A DNA stretch of 64,000 bases, from positions 11,951,001-12,015,000 of the forward strand of contig CM075671.1 in assembly GCA_037962975.1 (NCBI GenBank). The letters run 5' to 3'. How positions within the stretch are numbered: the stretch's first letter is position 1; every line of letters begins with the position of its first letter. This document shows positions 34,121 to 45,000 of this stretch, in pieces. The notes under the pieces were generated by a model. It was not told the DNA's origin. It searched no databases and saw only the letters and a program-made list of their open reading frames with translations. The position numbers were made by a program, and so were the translations under genes. Origin of the DNA: Clitoria ternatea (Eukaryota; Streptophyta; Magnoliopsida; Fabales; Fabaceae).

Positions 34121-34920
34121 ACAAGGGTTGGGAATTTTGAAGGGTCCTGAAGCATTCATTGGGAGAAGAAACTTTGTCCCTCTCTTCACTCACCAACACC
34201 CTTCCCTCTCCTCACCAACACCGTCCCTCTCTTCACTCACCAGCACTCTTCCCTCTCCTCACCAGCACTCTTCCCTCTCTTCACTCGGTACAGCCCCTCT
34301 CCATACTGTCCAGCACCGTTCTCTCTCCCTCCAACACTGCCCAAGTTCCTCATAAATCCTTCACACCGTCCAGCACATCATCCCCTCACACCTTACTGTT
34401 CAGCATCCTGTTCTCTCGTCACACCGGAGTCCAGCTCTCCTGCTCCATCACTCGGTCTCCTAACTTTCACTCGGTATTTTCATTTTCACTCGGTATTCCA
34501 CTTTTCACTCGGTATTCCACTTTTCACTCAGTATTCTATTTTTTCACTCGGTTTTTCCATTTTTTACTCGGTTTTCCATTTTTTCACTTAAATAAATTTC
34601 TGTTATTTTCTTTTCTTTTCTTTTTTACCCCTTCCTAGGTTCGTAATAAATAAATAACAAAAAAAACAAGTGTTTCACGTTCAGACTAGCCAAAAAAAAC
34701 ATCATCCACCATTAATCTTTTAGCCTCTTCCTAAAAAAAACATCACCAAAGAACTACGTAACCCTGATTTCTTGGTAACTCAAGAATACGTAGGATCAGG
34801 ACTTTAAATCCTATCGGGCCCAATCTTTTTTTTATCCCAACCTTTCCCATTTCGTTCCTATTTTATTTTCTTTACGTTTCCTTTGTAACCGTTCTTTATT
34901 AATCCCATGAAAATCAATTT

Positions 34921-35345
34921 AGACGTGACGTCTTGTTGATTTTCCCATAAGGAATGAGATACTTGGGACGAGACGTCCTGCTTATCCCCTTCCCAATCTC
35001 TGACCCCGTGTCTTGATTAAATTCCATGAAAATCAATTTAGACGTGACGTCTTGTTGATTTTCCCATAAGGAACGAGATACTTGGTACGAGACGTCCCGC
35101 TTATCCCCTTCCCAATCTCTGATCCCGTGTCTTGATTAAATTCTATGAAAATCAATTTAGACGTGACGTCTTGTTGATCTTCCCATAAGGAACGGGATAC
35201 TTGGGATGAGACGTCCCGTTTATCCCCTTCCCGTTTCTAACCCCGTATGTGGTTAAAGGATGACTAATTTAAACGCGACGTCTTGTTAGCATCCCTCCCT
35301 TTCTCTGTTTTTAAATCAAAGCCGAGGTTAATTTGGACGCGACGT
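34921..35345 (+). repeat. 119 bp tandem repeats with GTGACGTCTTG
   Basis: AGACGTGACGTCTTGTTGAT starts at 34921, 35040 and 35159 (period 119). Each unit also carries a second GAGACGTCC. Two shorter degenerate copies follow near 35272 and 35335 (CGCGACGTC). A GACGTCTTATT motif sits at the comparable place in the other Ogre LTRs (near 13112 plus strand and 42532 minus strand). Confidence 0.88.
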
Positions 35346-35706
35346 CCTGTTGACCTACACTCTATGTTTGTCCAGTTTGTTCCTTCCATTTCCTTCTATT
35401 TTTACACAAAGTACAACAATAAAAGGGAAGAAATAAAACATCTTTTGTAAGGCTATTTATGTTGCGCATTTTCAATCTTGGTACTGTTTCTGACAGGCGA
35501 TGTAGGGTGCTAATACCTTCCCTACTCGTAACCGACTCCCAAACTTGAATCTCATTTTTAAACCAGTGCTTTACTGAACATAGTTTTTTTTCTAATGTTT
35601 CTCCTATGGATAAAAACATTGGTGGCGAATCCCTGTTTTTTCTTTTCGGAACAAAAATCATCTTGAGGGTCGGCCGCGCCGTCGCGATCCAGGTTGCGAC
35701 ACATCC

Positions 35707-37400
35707 ATCCTTAGGTGATCAAGTAAATCAAGGGACACGCTATACGTAGCAAATGCTTCTGCATGATCCTCTTTTGCAATGGAAACAACAGCACACCCTC
35801 ACAGGAGCTAGCACAACTTCCTCATTGGGAGGATCCATAGCTACGAAGACAAAGATAAGAAAAAAATAAAAACAAAAAACACCAAGAACCCCCTAAACCC
35901 TAAAAAATAGAGAAAACTACCTTTGTTTCTTTTAGCATAGTAATAGGTGAGAACAGAAAGTGGAAGAGAGGGATAGGCGAGAAGGAAGGACGGAGAGGTA
36001 TTTATGGGGAAGATTACATTAGCAACATTAACAAAGAAAGCCATCCTTAGGTGATCAAGTAAATAGAGGGCCTCACTATACGTAGCAAATACTTTGGCAT
36101 GATCCTCTCTTGCAAAGGAATCAGCAGCATTTCGCTTCAACACCCTCACAGGATCTAGCACAGCTTCCTCATTGGGAGGATCCAGAGCTACGAAGACAAA
36201 GACAAGAAAAAAATAAAAACAGAAAACATCAAGAACCCCCTAAACCCTAAAAAATAGAGAAAAACTACCTTTGTTTCTTTTGGCAAGGTAATAGGCAAGA
36301 ACAAAAAATGAAAGAGAGGGATAGGCAAGGAGGAAGGACGGTGAGGTATTTATGGGGAAGATTACATTAGCAACATTAACAAAGGCAACCATCCTTAGGT
36401 GATCTGTAAATCAAGGGCCTCACTATACGTAGCAAATGCTTCGGCATGATTCTCTCTTGCAAAGGAATCAGCAGCATTTCGCTTCAACATCCTCACAGGA
36501 GCTAGCACAGTTTCCTCATTGGGAGGATCCATAGCTACGAAGACAAAGACAAGAAAAAAATAAAAATAGAAAACACCAAGAACCCTCTAAACCCCAAAAA
36601 ATAGAGAAAAATTACCTTTGTTTCTTTTGGCAGAGTAATAGGCGAGAACAAAAAGTGGAAGAGAGGGATAGGCGAGTAGGAAGGAAGGTGGGGTATTTAT
36701 GGGGAAGATTACATTAGCAACATTAACCAAGGCAGCCATCCTTAGGTGATCAAGTAAATCAAGGGCCTCACTATACGTAGCAAATGCTTCGGCATGATCC
36801 TCACTTGCAAAGGAATCAGCAGCATTTCACTTCAACACCCTCACAGGAGCTAGCACAGCTTCCTCATTGGGAGGATCCATAGCAACGAGGACAAAGACAA
36901 GAAAAAAATAACAACAAAAAACACCAAGAACCCCTAAACCCTAAAAAATAGAGAAAAACTACCTTTGTTTCTTTTGGCAGAGTAATAGGCGAGAACAGAA
37001 AGTGGAAGAGAGGGATAGGCGAGGAGGAAAGACGGTGTGGTATTTATGGGGAAAATTACATTAGCAACATTAACAAAGGCAGTCATCCTTAGGTGATCAA
37101 GTAAATCAAGGGCCTCACTATACGTAGCAAATTCTTCGGCATGATCCTCTCTTGCAAAGGAATCAGCAGCATTTCACTTCAACACCCTCACAGGAGCTAG
37201 CACAGCTTCCTCATTGGGAGGATCCATAGCTACAAAGACAAAGACAAGAAAAAAATAAAAACAGAAAACCCCAAGAACCCCCTAAACCCCAAAAAATAGA
37301 GAAAAACTACCTTTGTTTCTTTTGGCAGAGTAATAGGTGAGAACAAAAAATGGAAGAGAGGGATAGGCGAGGAAGAAGGACGGTGAGGTATTTATGAGGA
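35707..37400 (-). repeat. TPR cassette array continued: rest of unit 11, units 12-15
   Basis: Start codon positions are 35838, 36187 (changed to CTG), 36532, 36880 and 37227, again 345-349 apart. Unit 11 has a ~14 bp deletion in the exon. Unit 15 has the most canonical candidate exon donor (GTAATT). Upstream of unit 15 the shared TATA/leader module continues into the 480 bp cassettes. Confidence 0.9.
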
Positions 37401-39210
37401 AAATTATAAACCTAGCAAAAACGATAGGCATGAAGATTATATGTTTAGACAGGTTGGTCAAAAGAATAAGCGTCTGTGCTCTGACAAAGCTTTACAGGGG
37501 TGGTTGAATTGTTATTTTATTTTTCACAAATCGTTGCACCTTTCCCCGTAAGTAAGACTATTGACATTCTATTTTTTTAACATATTTTTTTGGTAATTTG
37601 ATGTTATAATATATTTATTCACACTCATTTCTTTTTTATTTTCATTTAAAATTTTCTCTTAACTTTTTTCTAATTAAAAGTAATATTGATATTTTATATA
37701 CTTATTATCACACTTCATTTTTTATATATACTTTAATATATCTTTCAAATTTACATAAGTTCCTCTTCCCAGAAAATAGAGAAGAAGTACCTTTGTTTCT
37801 TTTGGCAAAGTAATAGGCGAGAACAGAAAGTGGAAGAAAGGGATAGGCGAGGAGGAAGGACGGTGAGGTATTTATGTGGAAATTACAAACCTGGCAAAAA
37901 CGATAGGCATGAAGATTATGTGTTTAGACAGGTTGGTCAAAAGAATAAGCGTCTATGCTCTGACAAAGCTTTACAGGGGTGGTTGAATTGTTATTTTATT
38001 TTTTCACAAATCCTTGCACTTTCCCCCCTAAGTAAGACTATTGACATTTTATTTTTTTAACATATTTTTTTTGGTAATATGATATTATAATATATTTATT
38101 CACACTCATTTCTTTTTTATTTTCATTTAAAACTTACTCTTAACTTTTTTAAATTAAAAGTAATATTGATATTTTTATTTATTTATTATCATATTTCATT
38201 TTTTATATATACTTTAATATATCTTTCAAATTTACCTAAGTTTTTCTTCCCAAAAAATAGAGAAAAAATACCTTTGTTTCTTTTGGTAGAGTAATAGGCG
38301 AGAACAGAAAGTGGAAGAGAGGGATAGGCAAGGGGGAAGGACGGTAAGGTATTTATGGGGAAAATTACAAACCTGGCAAAAACGATAGGCATGAAGATTA
38401 TGTGTTTAGACAGGTTGGTCAAAAGAATAAGCGTTTGTGCTCTGACAAAGCTTTACAGGGGTTGTTGAATTGTTATTTTATTTTTTCACAAATCCTTACA
38501 CTTTTCCCCCTAAGTAAGATTATTGACATTCTATTTTTTTAACATATTTTTTTGGTAATATAATATTATAATATATTTGTTCACACTCATTTCTTTTTTA
38601 TTTTCATTTAAAATTTACTCTTAAATTTTTTCTAATTAAAAGTAAAATTGATATTTTTATATACTTATTATCACACTTCATTTTTTATATATACTTTAAT
38701 ATATCTTTCAAATTTACCTAAGTCTCTCTTCCCAAAAAATAGAGAAAAAGTATCTTTGTTTCTTTTGGCAGAGTAATAGGCAAGAACAGAAAGTGAAAGA
38801 GAGGGATAGGCGAGGAGGAAGGACGGTGAGGTATTTATGGGAAAAATTACAAACGTGGCAAAAACGATAGGCAGGAAGATTGTGTGTTTAGGCAGGTTGG
38901 TGAAAAGAATAAGCGTCTATGCTCTGACAAAGCTTTACAGGGGTGGTTGAATTGTTATTTTATTTTTTCATAAATCCTTGCACTTTTCCCCCTAAGTAAG
39001 ACTATTGACATTCTATTTTTTTAACATATTTTTTTTTGGTAATATGATATTCTAATATATTTATTCACACTCATTTCTTTTTTATTTTCATTTAAAATTT
39101 ACTCTTAACTTTTTTCTAATTAAAAGTAATATTGATATTTTTATATACTTATTATCACATTTCATTTTTTATATATACTTTAATATATCTTTCAAATTTA
39201 CCTAAGTTTC
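37400..39210 (-). repeat. Four ~480 bp cassettes sharing the TATA/leader module of the TPR array
   Basis: The marker AACGATAGGCATGAAG recurs near 37420, 37900, 38381 and 38862, a period of 479-481. On the minus strand each unit has an upstream segment with GCTTTGTCAGAGC and CCTATCGTTTTTGCCAGG, the CCCATAAATACC box, the same leader and donor (AAAG|GTACTT or a variant) as the TPR cassettes, then AT-rich DNA instead of a TPR exon. It looks like a duplicated full promoter plus leader exon. No coding frame is credible here. Confidence 0.88.
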
Positions 39211-39312
39211 TCTTTAAAATAGTGTGGGTGAGAAATCAAAAGATAATAAAAATAAAATAAAATGAACATAAAGAAATTTAGTACAATATATTTCATGTCA
39301 CAATCGCTTGTA

Positions 39313-40834
39313 TGTTAAATTTTTTGATAATGACAAACTAAACCAATTGAAGAATCATGACATGACAAATGAAGTTCATGAAGACTTAAAATGCCAAAAA
39401 CATATGCATAAACTTCTGGGAAGATTAAAATGAAGAAGTATAAAGAGCTTGTAATCAATCAAAGACCAGATTTGAGTTTTATGTATAAGTTAATCGATTA
39501 CATGATGAAGCCAATCAATTGCAGAGCTACGAAAACTTTGAATAATTGTATCAGGTATATGTCTTAATCGATTACAACACTGGGATAATCGATTACCTTG
39601 ATTCTGGAAGAAACATAATCGATTAAAGCAAAGAAGATAATCGATTACAATGTTGCATAATGTATCAGGTATTTTGCTTAATCAATTACAAGGCTAGGAT
39701 CGATTACATTAGTTATGTTTGACTCATAATCGATTACAACATGAACATAATCGATTACAGTGCTGCGTACAAGAATTAAATGCATCAGGTATAATGCATA
39801 ATCGATTACAATGGTATGCAAATCGATTACATTGACTCTGTCTGATCACTAATCAATTACAGGAAAAGACCTAATCGATTACACAGCTACTGGACACTGG
39901 AATTAATGGGTTCGAAGCGTAATCGATTACTGATCAAGGCGTAATCGATTACCTTAGTTCCCGAATTTGGGGACGTGATTTTAAGTACAGATCCAGCTCA
40001 TTTCTCCATTTTCAATCTTTATGCCCATACTATGCAACGACTTTGAACCTCCATGGCTCCTCTCCAAGGCCTATAAATAGAGCTCAAATTCAAGCAAGGG
40101 AGACAAGAATAAGAAGTCATCAATCAAAGCAATATATTGTGCTTAGTGAGCCCATTTCTCTTGTAGTTTCAGTTTTTGAAACTTAGGTTCTAAATTTGCA
40201 TATCCTCTGTTGTTGAGAGTTAGAATTTGTGAGAGCTATTCAATTTGTGTATCTACTCTATTAAGAGAGTTATTTGCTTGTAAACAAAAACACCAAACAC
40301 AAAGTTTCACTTTAGTTTTGAGTGGTCACAAAGCTTGGGGTTCAACCTTTGGGTATTGAGAGTTGGAGAGATTAGGTGGGGTGCCCTTGTGCTAATGAGG
40401 ATTGAGTTCTTGAGTGTGGGACACTAGGAAGCTGCAATTGCTCATAGCTTGTATCTCTAAACTTCAATAGTGGAAATCCCTCAAGAAGGCGAGACGTACA
40501 CCAGGGTGGTGGAACTCGTTATATCAGTTTGCAAGCTTCTCTTCCTTACTCTCTTGCATTTACATATTGCATCTGGCTGGTTTATTGATTTGGTTGTGAT
40601 TGCATTACTTAAATTTGATTGATTTGGCTAAGCTGAGTTCTTGCACACCAAGTGTTTGATATATTGCCAAAGTGAATTCTGCACATCTTTTCTATCTTAT
40701 TTCTTGCATTATACTTGTTGTTCTTGCATATAATTATCTTTTATGAAAAAGGAATCAATTTCAAAGGCTTTCCAAGCAAAAGATTTAAAACTCAATTCAC
40801 CCCCCTCTTGAGTATTGAGGCCACTTGACTAACA
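39313..40834 (+). mobile_element. Copia-type (SIRE/Maximus-like) LTR, apparently solo or isolated
   Basis: It begins TGTTAAATTTTTTGATAATG and ends with CAATTCACCCCCCTCTTGAG followed by GCCACTTGACTAACA, a familiar U5 end of legume copia LTRs. A CTATAAATAG box lies near 40070-40080. There is no primer-binding site or gag after it, and flanks TTGTA and AATTG do not match, so the boundaries or an intact excision history are unproven. Confidence 0.65.
39484..39955. repeat. Dense TAATCGATTA repeats
   Basis: TAATCGATTAC or a one-base variant occurs about 16 times in 470 bp at irregular 20-60 bp spacing. The 10-mer is a perfect palindrome. Some copies are embedded in a longer repeat with GCATCAGGTAT. 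Confidence 0.92.
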
Positions 40835-40849
40835 AATTGTTCCTAAATT

Positions 40850-41649
40850 ATGGAAATTAAGGGGATAAGCCCAACAACGCAAAATGGAGTTCAACTAAAG
40901 TATTGGGTGGTTTTGAAACTTACTAGAACAAAAGAAAATCAAAACCCTAAAGGTACCAAGGTTACCTAAAAATTTAAAACCACTTTAAAACCACCTAAAT
41001 TCATGAAAGCAACCATTATGAAGACCCAAACTCGTGGGAATGGAACAATGGAAATGTCGGGCATTTTCAAAACTTACCAAAATGAGAGGATCAAGAACTT
41101 TATGATAATCCAGTGTTGCCCACAAGCGGAAACAACTCTAAATAGCTCTAGAAACATGAAATTGAAGTAATCTCAGGATGAGTTTTCAAGAATCATTCAA
41201 ATATCAAAGTGGGTTCAACACTCTTGAAAAATCAAGAAATTAAAGCTTTTCCTTATGCTTCCATGGTTGCCAAGAGTCATGAAGATGAGGATGGAGTGAA
41301 GCTTAGCCTTTGCTTGAAGAAATTTAGAAGAAGAAAAAGAGAATGGTACTGATAGAGCCGCGAGAGGGGAAAAGGGAAATGGCAAAACTGCTTCCTTGCA
41401 TGCATGAGAGGACACGATGAATTGAGAGAGAAAGAATGAAATTGTAAATTGAAAGTTAATGTAAGTATGGCTATTTTGGTCCATTGACATGTTAGTCAAT
41501 TTCTAAAATCAACCGGGTAACTAACAATTACCCGAAACCTACCCTGGTAAATTCTAAAAATTAACTTAACTAATTAGGAATAATTTAACACACTTGATTC
41601 AATTATTTGGCCAATAATATTAACCAATAATTAAATTTGGGATGTTACA
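40850..41649 (-). mobile_element. Fragment of a TGTAACATCCC-type LTR
   Basis: On the minus strand it starts TGTAACATCCC at 41649. It shares GAGCCGCGAGAG (41355) with the LTR ending at 53958 (GAGAGCCGCGAGAA at 53750), in the same position relative to the end. The left limit is unclear and may be truncated by the neighbouring copia-type LTR. Confidence 0.55.
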
Positions 41650-42025
41650 TGAGTAGATCAAATTGAGGCCCAGAGGGTTTTGGAAGCTTCAAATAGGGCC
41701 AATAGTGCATACATAACATTTAGAAAGTAAGTGAAGTGGGTTGGACCTAATTAGATAGGGATTGAGTTGTTTGGTCCCTTGAAAATGGCCTAAGTTGGCC
41801 AAAACGCATTATTGCACATAACTTGCTCAATTTTGGGAATTTTGATATGTGGCCGGTTGTCACGCGTTATAAATGATGTCTTATGTTGTGTCAAAATTTG
41901 GTGAGGATTGAAAGTCATTTGAGGTAGATGAAGTGTGTAGAAGTTGGATTAAGAACCATTTAACTGCATAATTCTGGCATCTGATATGCTGGCAATCGAT
42001 TCCCAACAATGCTGTAATCTATTAC
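41650..42025. other. Repeat remnant left of the minus-strand solo LTR
   Basis: Non-coding, with ATCGATT-like motifs near 41996 and 42015. It continues at 44725 after the inserted LTR. Confidence 0.45.
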
Positions 42026-44719
42026 TGTCACGATCGGGGTCCCGGTACATGACGCAGACTGGTTAAAGATAATAAAAAAATGAGACTATATTGGAATGAG
42101 GCCCTTAGACATCCAAAAAAATAAAGGGTTCAGAGAGTCGCCACTAATATTTATCAAGGAAAATATCATAAAAACCTTTAAATAACACTGGTTTTTTAAA
42201 TGAAATTATGTTTAGTCCGAGAGTCGAATTACAGGAGGGGAAGGTATTAGCACCCCACACTGTCTGTCCTAAAACGGTTACCCAAATTGATCATGTATAA
42301 TTTTTCAAAAAATTAATTATTAAATATTTCATCCTTCATAAAAAAACAATAATGATAAATTCTATTTACAGACAATATATATAATAACGAGGATAATATA
42401 AAAATAAAACAAAAATAAATAATAAAGCACATCACTTAAATTTCCATTATTTTTTAGTTCAAAAAATAGATAAATAAATAAATATACAAACAAGTGATGA
42501 AAAGACAGTAAAATAAATAAAAGAATACAATAAGACGTCTCGTCTCCATTATTTTCTAGTAAATAAAGAAACGATCCATTGATTTTATTGGAAAATATAT
42601 GGTTCATAAAAAAATGAAAAGATAAAAAAGAATAGACATAAAAAGGAAAAAATGGAATTAAATACATCAATATGAAAATAAAAAAATATATACACTTAAT
42701 TAATTAAAATTAGCGAATGAACCTTATTCAATTATTTTTTAGAAAAATAAGATTAATAAGATGTCTCTTCTAAATTAATCTCATTTTGAATTTAAAAGAA
42801 AGATAGATGAATAAATAACACACTATTTATTAGTCTTGGTCTTTATTATTTTTTATGATAATAATTTTTCTTAATTATCAAAAGGTTGCTAAGAGAAAAT
42901 AATAGGAAATTAAGGCAATAAATAAAATGGATAATTGTGTATATATAAAAAACTATCCTAAAATTATCAAAAAATAAACAAATAAAATAATATGGGTAGA
43001 TAAGAGAGAAATGAAAAGATAAATAATAATAAGTAAATAATAATTTAAAATAAAACTCAAGAAATTGTATATATATGAAACATAAAATTAAATAGTTATG
43101 TAAAAGATAATTTTGAAATTATTATAGAGTAAATAAATAAATGTAGAAAAATAAAGGATGGAAGAATAAAGTATAGAAAAATAGAAGTGTAGAAAAATAA
43201 AAATAAAAACAGAAGTGTAAGAAAATAAATGAACAAATAATTAACTACAGGAAAATAAAATACAGTAAAAATAAAACACAGTAAAATAAAATAAAAGTGC
43301 AGAAAGATAAATAAATAAAGATAAAAGTGCAAAAAATAACTAAATAAACATAAAAGTGTAGAAAAGTAAACAAATACAAATAAAAATACGTAAAATAAAT
43401 AAATAAAAATAAAAGTGCAGAAAAATAAATAAATGAAAATAAAAGTGCATAAAAATAAATAAATAAAAACAAAAGTGTAGAAAAATAAATAAATAAAAAT
43501 AAAAATACAGAAAAATAAATAAATAAAAATAAAAGTGCAGAAAAGTAAATAAATAAGAATAAAAGTATAAATAAATAAATAAATAAAGATAAAAATATAA
43601 ATAAATAAATAAACAGATGAATAACTTTAGAAAAATAAGTGCGAGAAAATAAAGTGTAGGAATAAAAATAAAGAAAAAAAATGCAGAAAAATAAATAACA
43701 ATTAAATATAGACAAATAAATAAAGATAAATAAATATTCTTGTATTAATAAAAAATACCTTAATACAAAAACAATTAAAGAGGAACTAGATCGGAATTCG
43801 GGAAATCAGTTTCGTGTGGATTTCCTTTACTTTTGGCTTCGTTTGGACTCGATTCAAGGGTGTTTAGACACCGGTTATAACACTTAGACAATATTTTGGC
43901 TCACAAAACTCACATTACTAAGACATACTAAAATGATGCACTCATTTTGCTAACAATAATTACTTAACATAATTTTAGAAAACAAAAACTTCTACGAAAT
44001 CTCTCAAAAATTTAGCACTTTTTCACCTCTTTTTTTTCTCTTCCCCCTTATAGAAGAAAAAGTGGCCTTGGATCCTTCATGATAAGCCATCACTTTCCAT
44101 CTTTTTTAATTTGTCCAAATTTGATGTCAATTTTCTCAATTTTCTATAATTATCCAACCAAATTGGGTCTCACCAACAAAAACCACCGTAACCTATTTTC
44201 TTTTTCTTTTCTCTTTTTTGGAATTTTCATTTTTTTAATTGTTTTTTTGGATTTTTTTTGCTTTTTTAATTTTTTTAAAAAAATTTAAATACAAATGAGT
44301 AATCACTTACTCTTATAGAAATATAAATTATTTATTACAGATGTGGTCATAAATAAAATACTCAATAAAGATAAACTACTACCCATGCTATAAGGAACAA
44401 GAAGGTAGTCACCAAACATCGGTTTTCCTCCCTTATTCTTTCCTCTTGGCTTCGGCATCCATTAGCCATTATGGAAGAAGATTGATGAAAGGAGAAGTGT
44501 GGTAGGAAATGAAGAGAGATTGAGTATTTATAGAAATGGAGAAGGGGTACTATTCCAACAGTCACTATGCACATGGTCACTATGCAATTTTTTTTATTTT
44601 TTTTAAAAATAAAATAAAATAAAAAATAAATATACTTTTTTCAATATATATTTTTTGCTCTTTTTTTCTTTTTCTTTTTTTAAATATATATTTTTGTCGG
44701 ACAAAAATAGGTGTTCACA
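42026..44719 (-). mobile_element. Solo LTR of the first Ogre family, 2694 bp, perfect target duplication
   Basis: Read on the minus strand it starts TGTGAACACCTATTTTTGTC at 44719 and ends CGATCGTGACA-like at 42026, as in the LTR at 10203-13611. Shared blocks include TTGGTTGGATAATT, GACATCAAATTTGGACAAATT, the TATA region, GTGGGGTGCTAATACCTTCC and an AAATAAATAAAAATAAAAGTGCAG low-complexity tract (43140-43720). Target duplication ATTAC lies at 42021-42025 and 44720-44724. No internal sequence is present, so it is a recombination product. Confidence 0.93.
44523..44533 (-). promoter_or_regulatory. TATA box of the minus-strand solo LTR
   Basis: The minus strand reads TTCTATAAATACTC, matching the box at 10711-10720 of the full element, with the same CTTCATTTCCTACCACAC downstream. 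Confidence 0.55.
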
Positions 44720-44724
44720 ATTAC

Positions 44725-45000
44725 CAGGGATCTCAGTTACAGGATTGCACAGGAAGTCCTCAGGTAATCGATTACCAGAGGGGGGTCTCCTAAAACCTGC
44801 ACGGGCCTTTGCGAGTAATCGATTATACCGATTGTGTAATCGATACCATCCTATCATGACACCCTAAACTCATGTTTTTAGCTATGTAAGAGTGGGATTT
44901 GGATATCCCTAATCCTAAAACATGCATTTATGAATATGTGGAATTTTCAGAAAACATTTTCATGGGTTTTTAATTATTTGAGCATTAGGTGCTCACAAAT
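44725..45000. other. Repeat remnant right of the minus-strand solo LTR
   Basis: It continues the block interrupted at 42025. AATCGATTA-type motifs occur near 44765, 44817 and 44838. Non-coding. Confidence 0.45.

Larger units (their letters stand above)
31864..35701 (+). mobile_element. Solo LTR of a second Ogre-like family, 3838 bp
   Basis: It begins TGTGAACACC and ends GGTTGCGACA, matching the terminal style of the Ogre LTR at 10203-13611. The block GGGTGCTAATACCTTCC, CGACTCCC, ATCTCATTTTT and AACCAGTGCT near 35500-35570 is also shared. The U3 half is unrelated and made of CCGAGTG repeats. Flanks are CAGCC (31859-31863) and CATCC (35702-35706), a 5-bp duplication with one mismatch. Taking the LTR out restores a normal cassette junction. 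No internal region is present. Confidence 0.9.

Noticed and set aside
33365..34638. Ser/Pro/His-rich plus-strand frames
   Set aside because: They arise from the CCGAGTC and CACTCGG repeats of the second Ogre-like LTR.
28350..37400. Tandem array as a CRISPR or a run of separate TPR genes
   Set aside because: Units are too long and carry promoter and splice signals; CRISPR arrays do not occur in plants. Each unit has only one exon, so they are not whole genes.
37830..38060. 76-residue plus-strand frame (MEERDRRGGRTV...)
   Set aside because: It is antisense to the leader module of the 480 bp cassettes and is not kept open in the other three units.
39484..39955. TAATCGATTAC repeats as a CRISPR array
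   Set aside because: The spacing is irregular, the motif is only 10-11 bp, and it lies in an LTR.
39313..40834. Copia-type solo LTR with target duplication
   Set aside because: Flanks TTGTA and AATTG do not match; only the LTR identity is claimed.
43096..43715. Minus-strand hydrophobic open frames
   Set aside because: The same low-complexity tract in the minus-strand solo LTR.
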